This document shows positions 58,846 to 64,000 of a DNA stretch of 64,000 nt, one piece after another. The translations under genes and the position numbers were made by a program. Within the stretch, counting starts at the first letter, position 1, and each line of letters starts with the position of its first letter. This DNA is from Leptospira sanjuanensis. GTDB taxonomy: Bacteria; Spirochaetota; Leptospiria; Leptospirales; Leptospiraceae. Location of the stretch: assembly GCF_022267325.1 (NCBI RefSeq), contig NZ_JAIZBG010000001.1:682001-746000 (forward strand), given 5' to 3'. Below the pieces are notes generated by a model. That model did not search any database. It saw only the letters and a list, made by a program, of their open reading frames with translations, and had not been told where the DNA came from.

Positions 58846-58965
58846 TTATTCTTTTCTTACATTTCGCACAACACCAAATCCCACCTCCAACCCGTTTCTG
58901 CGAAACGTCCTCGGAGCCGAGATTTCCACAGCTTTTGTAAGAAAAGAATCACTACAATATATCCA
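58832..58965. repeat. 29-bp inverted repeat spanning the phosphatase gene end
   Basis: Left arm 58832-58860 includes the phosphatase stop codon. Right arm 58937-58965 is its reverse complement with one mismatch (28/29). 76 bp separate the arms. The similarity continues for a few bases outside the left arm with a 2-bp gap. It could be a very long hairpin or the scar of an inverted duplication at the edge of the mobile block that follows. Confidence 0.85.
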
Positions 58966-59155
58966 GTCTCCTTCGCATTCCGCTTTTAAACCATCTAAAT
59001 CACTGTCGGCCAAAGATCGCTTTTCTCAAAAGTTCCCTCACTTAAATACTGACTATTATACTCAAATCACTAAGAATCTATTATCCACTCTCTATCCTAA
59101 AAGTTGCCCACAGTGTAAAATTCCACTTAGCAAAGAAGTTTCTACCAGAGAGAAT

Positions 59156-60697
59156 GTGATTCGTTGTCCTAAGTGTAATTATTTAGAATCAAGGACTTCT
59201 GGAACTCCTTTAGAACATTTGAAACTTCCATTATGGGTATTTAGCTATTTACTGATTGAGTCAATTGAACTCTTTCCATTAGGTCTATCAGCTTCAGCAA
59301 TCTGTAGAAGGTTATCAGTTTCAAAGAATACCGGAACGTTGTTGAAAAGAAGGCTTCAGATCTTCTGTAGCGATTTGATTCCTTTGATTAAGGAAGAAAT
59401 GGTCAAGGATCTAAAGAAAGCTTGGAAGGGTAAAAAACTGCCAGAAACAGGGGATTTAAAGCCTTTTATTGAAGGCAAGCCAGTTGTTCATACAGATACG
59501 CTTGCCTTATTCTCAGCTTCTCAAAGAGCCAATGGATATCGGAAGAGATTTAAGCATAAAGGTCAGACAGCTTCTATCTATTTAACAGATTCAGTAGCTG
59601 AAGAGAGAGGTAAATATCAGATCGGAACTCTTTGTCATACGATTGCGATTAAAGGTGGTCCAGTAATACTATCCTCTGTCCCTGATCAAAAGCAGAAAAC
59701 ACTTCAACCTTTGTTTGATTTCTTACCTGAAGATGTTCCTTTGTTCGCGGATGAAGGTATTCCTTGGATGGAACGATACAACAAGAACTTTAGAAGTATC
59801 AATCATTCTAAAAGAGCTAAGGATACAAAGAGAAATGTCTGGGGAAAGAATCGCTGGTCTGAGAATGGAATTCATACTCAAGTGGCTGAAGGAACTCAGC
59901 GATCGATTAAGTATTCTTTTTTAGCGTCTTACAGTTATATACGACCAGAGAATAGTATTCTTTATCTGAATGAATATTCGGCTTTGAAAGGGATTCGAGT
60001 CTATGGTTTAGAAAGGCTCGTTGGTAAGAAGAAGTTAGGAATATTGCGGAATGTAGGGAGTAAGTATAGGATTTCTAACAAAACCCGTGTAACTGGCAAG
60101 GAACCCATAAATCTTCTTAAAAAGAGACAAAATCTACTTTATTCATCGCCGACGACCTTCACGAGAATTCATTCGGATCACAGTCGAAGCAGGAAAAGTA
60201 TCAGTAAAAAATTCCGATTCTTGTTCGATGAGAATCATTTCTTTCCACTCAAACAGGCTCACATTGATTATTTGGATTTTATGGAATCAGGTCCGATTCT
60301 TCGAAAACAAAAAGAAAAGTTCTATAACTCCATTGCGTATTCGATTTGGAATCAAATGAGTTATGAAAGTGATTACAATCTATTGCAACACGACTTTAAA
60401 GAATTAGCAACGCACATGCCGGTCTTTCGAATTATCCAAAGGTGGGCCAAACTCGGAATCGCGGATATCAAACAAGTTGGAAAGAACAAATACGAGAGGA
60501 AACAGTTCATACTTAAGAAACTCATCTCTGAATTACCTGATGTCCTTTATACGTTTGATAGGGACAAATATGAGAACAACGAAAAAGTAGAGGAAAACAT
60601 CGATATTGTTTTTGAGAACCCTACCTTTGGCGGAAGGAATAAATACGGAATCAATAAGAAACGAAGAATGGAATTATTAGGAGATCTGAATGGCTAA
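59156..60697 (+). CDS. ISXO2-like DDE transposase-type protein, start unclear
   Basis: 513 aa from the GTG at 59156, but the frame stays open back to 58829. The upstream codons encode the first half of a zinc ribbon (CPQC at 59105-59116, pairing with CPKC at residues 4-7), so translation probably begins earlier, although no ATG/GTG/TTG is in frame there. The core fits IS1595/ISXO2-type DDE enzymes: Asp114 (VVHTDTLALF), Asp199 (VPLFADEGIPW), RSINHSKR and IHTQVAEG with Glu245. Roughly 230 further residues with no recognised domain follow, making it much longer than usual. It overlaps the next gene by 8 bp. Confidence 0.75.
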   Translation: MIRCPKCNYLESRTSGTPLEHLKLPLWVFSYLLIESIELFPLGLSASAICRRLSVSKNTGTLLKRRLQIFCSDLIPLIKEEMVKDLKKAWKGKKLPETGDLKPFIEGKPVVHTDTLALFSASQRANGYRKRFKHKGQTASIYLTDSVAEERGKYQIGTLCHTIAIKGGPVILSSVPDQKQKTLQPLFDFLPEDVPLFADEGIPWMERYNKNFRSINHSKRAKDTKRNVWGKNRWSENGIHTQVAEGTQRSIKYSFLASYSYIRPENSILYLNEYSALKGIRVYGLERLVGKKKLGILRNVGSKYRISNKTRVTGKEPINLLKKRQNLLYSSPTTFTRIHSDHSRSRKSISKKFRFLFDENHFFPLKQAHIDYLDFMESGPILRKQKEKFYNSIAYSIWNQMSYESDYNLLQHDFKELATHMPVFRIIQRWAKLGIADIKQVGKNKYERKQFILKKLISELPDVLYTFDRDKYENNEKVEENIDIVFENPTFGGRNKYGINKKRRMELLGDLNG

Positions 60698-61025
60698 GAC
60701 AGAAAAGAACATAAAACCGAAAGCTACGTTTAAATTTACTGCAAATGATTTTTACGAACTTCTCGAAAAATATGATCGTAAGTGTGCGTTAACGGGTCGA
60801 ATATTAACACCGTTGACTGCTGAAATAGAACTGAGAGAACCGTTTAAGAAAGTCGGAATTTCTGAAAAGGAAAACCACTACCTTGTGGACAAAACAATTT
60901 CCTATCTTGCTCGTCATATTTCCGAGGAAGAGATTATAGAAATAGCGGCTGAGATCATTCGTTTTAGAGGATTTGAAAAAGGATACTCTGTCTCTGAAAA
61001 GAAAATGAAGAAGGTAAGGAGTTGA
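60690..61025 (+). CDS. Small basic protein, degenerate HNH-like
   Basis: 111 aa starting 8 bp inside the transposase-like gene. The stretch KYDRKCALTGRILTP resembles the Cys-containing first part of HNH nucleases, but the His-Asn-His residues are not evident (ELREPFKKVG follows). The C-terminus is helical and Lys-rich (SEKKMKKVRS). No family can be assigned. Translational overlap on both sides ties it to its neighbours. Confidence 0.65.
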   Translation: MAKTEKNIKPKATFKFTANDFYELLEKYDRKCALTGRILTPLTAEIELREPFKKVGISEKENHYLVDKTISYLARHISEEEIIEIAAEIIRFRGFEKGYSVSEKKMKKVRS

Positions 61026-61651
61026 AAAATCGGAAGGCTGAAAATCAGTTTCCTAATCATTGGATTCGAAATATTGTCGATTCCGTTCGAATCAGACATT
61101 GTCAAAGGATTAAATGGGCTTGGTATAGGGTTAGGGAAGATGTAAGAGAACGAACGTGGTCCCAATGTCTTAACAGAAATAAGATCAAATTGTTTCAGTT
61201 ATTTTTAAAAGAGAAAAGTGAAAGAAACGTCGATCCTTGGAAAGGTTATCTTAGATTACAGAAAGTAAAACTTAAATTTAGCTATGATATTTATACGGCT
61301 TGGCAAGAAACTGAATCGCGGATTTTGAAAAAGATGAATCAAGGGAAGTTCATTAAGATCAAAGACGGACTCTGGATTCATGCTTCCCGGATGCAAGTGC
61401 AGAAGTTAAAAGGAAGAAGAAATCAAAATCAAGAGCCTAACTTTAAAGTTGAAAAGTATAAAATCGCAAAGCAACTTGATAGGTTAAGAAAACGGTATCT
61501 AAGAAAGCCAGGGAATCAAGATCTTTTAAATTGGAATAAAGTAATGATAATTGCGAGAAGTAAATTTCCTGATCGATACCAGAAAAGTTGGGATGAGGCT
61601 TGCGATGTTTCGGTGAGGAAGATGAATAGAAAAGTTGCAAGAAATCCCTAA
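61022..61651 (+). CDS. Basic hypothetical protein, third gene of mobile operon
   Basis: 209 aa, TTG start overlapping the previous stop by 4 bp (TTGA). Strongly basic and Trp/Lys/Arg-rich (WIRNIVDSVRIRHCQRIKWAWYR, QVQKLKGRRNQNQ, LRKRYLRKPG), so nucleic-acid binding is likely. No family recognised. With the two preceding genes it forms a tightly coupled three-gene unit, all AT-richer than the chromosome to the left. The next 100 bp hold no gene. Confidence 0.65.
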   Translation: MKNRKAENQFPNHWIRNIVDSVRIRHCQRIKWAWYRVREDVRERTWSQCLNRNKIKLFQLFLKEKSERNVDPWKGYLRLQKVKLKFSYDIYTAWQETESRILKKMNQGKFIKIKDGLWIHASRMQVQKLKGRRNQNQEPNFKVEKYKIAKQLDRLRKRYLRKPGNQDLLNWNKVMIIARSKFPDRYQKSWDEACDVSVRKMNRKVARNP

Positions 61652-61753
61652 ATCAATTCAATATTTAAAGGGTTCGCTTTCTACGGAATTATGATTTGTA
61701 TTTTATATGATTCAGAAAAAACTTTACATTAAACAATTTGGTTTCCTAGTAGA

Positions 61754-62473
61754 GTGAATGAAATCAAATCAAATCAAATCAAATCAAATAAAATTAAACT
61801 ACTATTTGCCGCATTTCTGTTTGCTTCTGCAACGGCGATTTTACTTAAACATTCAACAAATCGTGATCCAGAAGTTTCGAATTCTGTGAAAGAGGAGCTT
61901 CGCAAAAGTGTTGAAAGCTTTCAAGTTCCAAAACTAAAAATACAATCTATGGTAGTGCAGATTCAATCTGAATTTCAAGGAAAGAAGGATCTTCCTAAAA
62001 TTGAAGTGCATTATTTTAAAAGTGTTGATACTCTCTACATTTTGAAAGAGGGGCAAGATGGCGCTAAGGAACTCAGCCTGTTAGGTTTTTTTCAATTGTG
62101 GCAACTTTCGAACGCTGGATTGCATAAACGAGTGTTAGTGGAGGTGAATCTTCCTAATCTGAGTAATTTAGAAAGACCCAACACAATATTTTCTTTCAGG
62201 GAAAAGTATCGAACTGAAATCAAATCAGAGAACCATTATGCAGAATATTTATCCACTTGTAAGACTGGAAAGGTCATGCAAGCAAGTGAAATTCATAAAA
62301 ACATCCCTGGTAATGCGATTATGATTACCTGTAAGACAAAGTTAGAAGGAACGCCAGGAAGTAAAAGTCGTGGTTATTATTTTCCAAGTCTTGGTTGGTA
62401 CTTTGTAACGGATTTCGAAAATGATTTTTACAAAGGAAAGTATGAAATTATATCCGTTATCCTTTCTCAGTAG
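61754..62473 (+). CDS. Membrane-anchored hypothetical protein with 5-bp repeat at start
   Basis: 239 aa, GTG start; the frame of a nearby ATG at 61758 stops after 12 codons. The first codons are built from five AAATC units (61761-61785), followed by one hydrophobic segment at about 16-32 (LLFAAFLFASATAILL). The rest is a soluble, probably extracytoplasmic domain with two Cys (STCKTGK, ITCKTK). No family recognised. Loss of one repeat unit would put the ATG in frame, so expression may vary by slippage. Confidence 0.6.
   Translation: MNEIKSNQIKSNKIKLLFAAFLFASATAILLKHSTNRDPEVSNSVKEELRKSVESFQVPKLKIQSMVVQIQSEFQGKKDLPKIEVHYFKSVDTLYILKEGQDGAKELSLLGFFQLWQLSNAGLHKRVLVEVNLPNLSNLERPNTIFSFREKYRTEIKSENHYAEYLSTCKTGKVMQASEIHKNIPGNAIMITCKTKLEGTPGSKSRGYYFPSLGWYFVTDFENDFYKGKYEIISVILSQ
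61761..61789 (+). repeat. Pentanucleotide tandem repeat (AAATC)5
   Basis: Five perfect AAATC units and a partial sixth, 7 bp after the GTG start codon. Because five is not a multiple of three, unit gain or loss shifts the downstream reading frame. Confidence 0.92.
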
Positions 62474-62510
62474 AAAGTCTGAGTATTATAAATCGAATTC
62501 AGAGAATATT

Positions 62511-62720
62511 ATGACTAAGTTTTTAACAAATGGAATCCCTTTGAAAGTGTGTCCTAACTGTAATCACCGGTACGGATTAGATTTTACAAAAAGGTTTGAT
62601 AAGGCAGTCCATTCTTGGTATTTCCGAGTTCTTTGTAAAAGCTGCGATCTTTCAACGAAAGAATTTCTCATTTTGGAAGAGTCTAGGTTGGAACGGAATT
62701 TATTAAAAATTGAAAAGTAA
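62511..62720 (+). CDS. Small zinc-ribbon protein
   Basis: 69 aa from the ATG at 62511 (a longer frame from 62421 overlaps the previous gene and adds an implausible N-terminus). Two Cys pairs, VCPNC near residue 13-16 and LCKSC about 30 residues later, form a zinc ribbon. The C-terminal part is a charged helix. Likely a nucleic-acid or protein binding module. It lies 9 bp before the interrupted UDG-like gene. Confidence 0.6.
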   Translation: MTKFLTNGIPLKVCPNCNHRYGLDFTKRFDKAVHSWYFRVLCKSCDLSTKEFLILEESRLERNLLKIEK

Positions 62721-62729
62721 GGATATTTT

Positions 62730-63578
62730 ATGACAGTAGAAGGATTTTATTCAGAGGAACAAGTTAAGCTTATTCTGGATCGTTATAAATTAATATTTAG
62801 GGAATGCATTAATGAATATAACGCATACGCGGATATAAAAAATTGAAACTATGAAAGTCTCGGATATCTACCTTTTATAACATCTGACTTTATGCAGCCG
62901 ATAGAGAAGTATTGCGAAAATGAAATAAAGGTAAAAAGTTTAAGGGATAAGTTGAATAAAATTAACGCTGCTGGAGAGATAAATAATGCAAACTGGAAAG
63001 AGTTTTCTGAAATTGATGCATTAAATAAATTGGTTCGAGAGACCGAGATTGGTACCACAATAGGTTTAAATAAATTCTCAGATGATTTAATCCTTAATTG
63101 GAATGGAAATAAAACGCTTTCAAATCTTTTAATAATAATCGGCCATGATTGGTATCCACTTGTCGGAAATGGATATGAGTTTAATTCGATATTTCAAATC
63201 TATCCAATGACTAAGGAAGGTATAAAGTACAATCAATGTTTGTTAGATTTCGATTGTGAAAAAAATCTTGTATTAATGTTTAATTTAATTCCTGGATACA
63301 GGTTTCCATATAGTTGGCAGTCCGGGAGTTTTTTGGAGAACAGATTGTATGAAGAAAAGGCAGAAAGCCTTGTCTCTATTATTAATAAGGTCAAGGAAGG
63401 TTTTTTAAATTATCGAATTATCTCTTGGGGCAATGAAGTCAAGAATCGGATGAAAAGATTCTTTGATAACGGAGCAATATTTAATTTGCCCCATCCTTCT
63501 GTTTACTCATATGATCGTATGAAAAAAGCTAAAGAGTATTATGAATTTATAAAATTTGATAATAATGAGTCTAAATAG
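62730..63578 (+). pseudogene. Uracil-DNA-glycosylase-like gene with in-frame TGA
   Basis: ATG at 62730 has AAGGA 6 nt upstream and encodes 38 residues (MTVEGFYSEEQVKLILDRYK...) before a TGA at 62844-62846. The same frame then continues without a break to 63578; the next ATG is at 62892, giving 228 aa. The downstream part has UDG-superfamily-like motifs: NLLIIIGHDWYP (84-89 counted from 62892) and FNLPHPSVYS (HPS at 201-203), with NLIPGYR between. A single TGG to TGA change would explain the stop, so the gene is either broken or restarts at 62892 as a shorter protein. Glycosylase activity is inferred, not certain. Confidence 0.6.
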
Positions 63579-63587
63579 GTTTGGGAA

Positions 63588-64000
63588 ATGGTGGCTAAAA
63601 ATTTTTTAAATGAAGAAATTCCAGATTTTAAAGACATAGTTGATATTGCGAAAAAGAAAGCGAATAGAGCGAGGACAGCTTCTTTTAAATTTTCTGATAT
63701 TTATTCCTATTCAGAAAGTAAAGGTAAGTATGTTCTCAATAAAAATCTAACGATTCCAGATGTTGAGCTCGATGTTTCTAAAGGGAAAAAAGAGAATATC
63801 GATTTTAAAGGACTATATATTTTGTCTTTTCGTAATAAAGTACAATATGTCGGTATTTCAAAGAATGTTCTTGTTAGAATAAAACAGCATTTTCTTTCGA
63901 CTAATCATTTTTCGGCAAGCCTGGCCTATCTAATTGCAGCAAAAGAAAACAATCATATCGGGCAACGAAAAACATTAGACTTTGATCCGTTGGGAATTTC
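63588..64000 (+). CDS. GIY-YIG nuclease-domain protein, 3' end outside window
   Basis: The frame runs from the ATG at 63588 off the window edge (137 codons seen). Residues 73-105 carry a GIY-YIG nuclease start: GLYILSFRNKVQYVGISKN (GLY 75-77, YVG 87-89), then catalytic-type Arg97 and His101 in VRIKQHF. The first 70 residues are a charged leader of unknown fold. It follows the UDG-like gene by 9 bp, suggesting one operon. As a nuclease beside a base-excision-like protein it may act in DNA restriction, repair or element mobility. Confidence 0.8.
   Translation, partial: MVAKNFLNEEIPDFKDIVDIAKKKANRARTASFKFSDIYSYSESKGKYVLNKNLTIPDVELDVSKGKKENIDFKGLYILSFRNKVQYVGISKNVLVRIKQHFLSTNHFSASLAYLIAAKENNHIGQRKTLDFDPLGI

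Noticed and set aside
61761..61789. Short tandem repeat considered as a CRISPR-like array
   Set aside because: Units are 5 bp with no spacers. No CRISPR array or cas gene is visible anywhere in the window.

Overview
The window is a piece of a Leptospira chromosome, most likely from a pathogenic-clade or related species. The evidence is the very large TIGR04388-type Hint protein and its broken copies, spirochaetal OmpL47-type and FlaA-like surface proteins, a split transketolase, many PAS-rich histidine kinases, and the overall gene style. The species cannot be fixed from the sequence.

Layout. (1) 1-12.5 kb is an accessory island. It holds the 3' part of a Hint-containing polymorphic-toxin-like gene with a C39-like C-terminal domain and three small downstream genes. 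Two truncated copies of related genes follow, each framed by the same 357-bp left repeat and 78-bp right repeat. There is a DDE insertion element, a two-gene AT-rich operon that includes a DUF1016/YhcG-N to staphylococcal-nuclease fusion, and a complete IS66 element with an 8-bp target duplication. The island ends at tRNA-Tyr, whose 3' end is duplicated 211 bp away, followed by tRNA-Thr. (2) 12.8-58.8 kb is conserved chromosome. It carries transketolase N-subunit, SirB1-like protein, polyprenyl synthetase, a large sensor kinase with its receiver partner, a lipase-chaperone-like/lnt/RNase-H-like operon, a PdxB-like dehydrogenase, an acyl-CoA synthetase, an Fpg-like/SPL/AlkD-like DNA-repair operon, a thioesterase-MarR pair, two giant sensor kinases, FlaA-like and OmpL47-like envelope proteins, comF, dinB, an ECF sigma/FecR/outer-membrane operon, recQ, mnmC, dusA and a 7TM-PP2C phosphatase. 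(3) 58.8-64 kb is a second AT-rich accessory block. It holds a three-gene, translationally overlapping element led by an ISXO2-like DDE protein, a gene with a pentanucleotide repeat at its start, a small zinc-ribbon protein, a uracil-DNA-glycosylase-like gene interrupted by an in-frame TGA, and the start of a GIY-YIG nuclease gene cut by the window edge.

The most interesting candidates for undescribed biology are the 272-aa/DUF1016-SNase operon inside the toxin-fragment cassette, the UDG-like/GIY-YIG pair, and the three-gene DDE element. Functions for all three are inference from motifs and context. No CRISPR array, rRNA operon or riboswitch was recognised.
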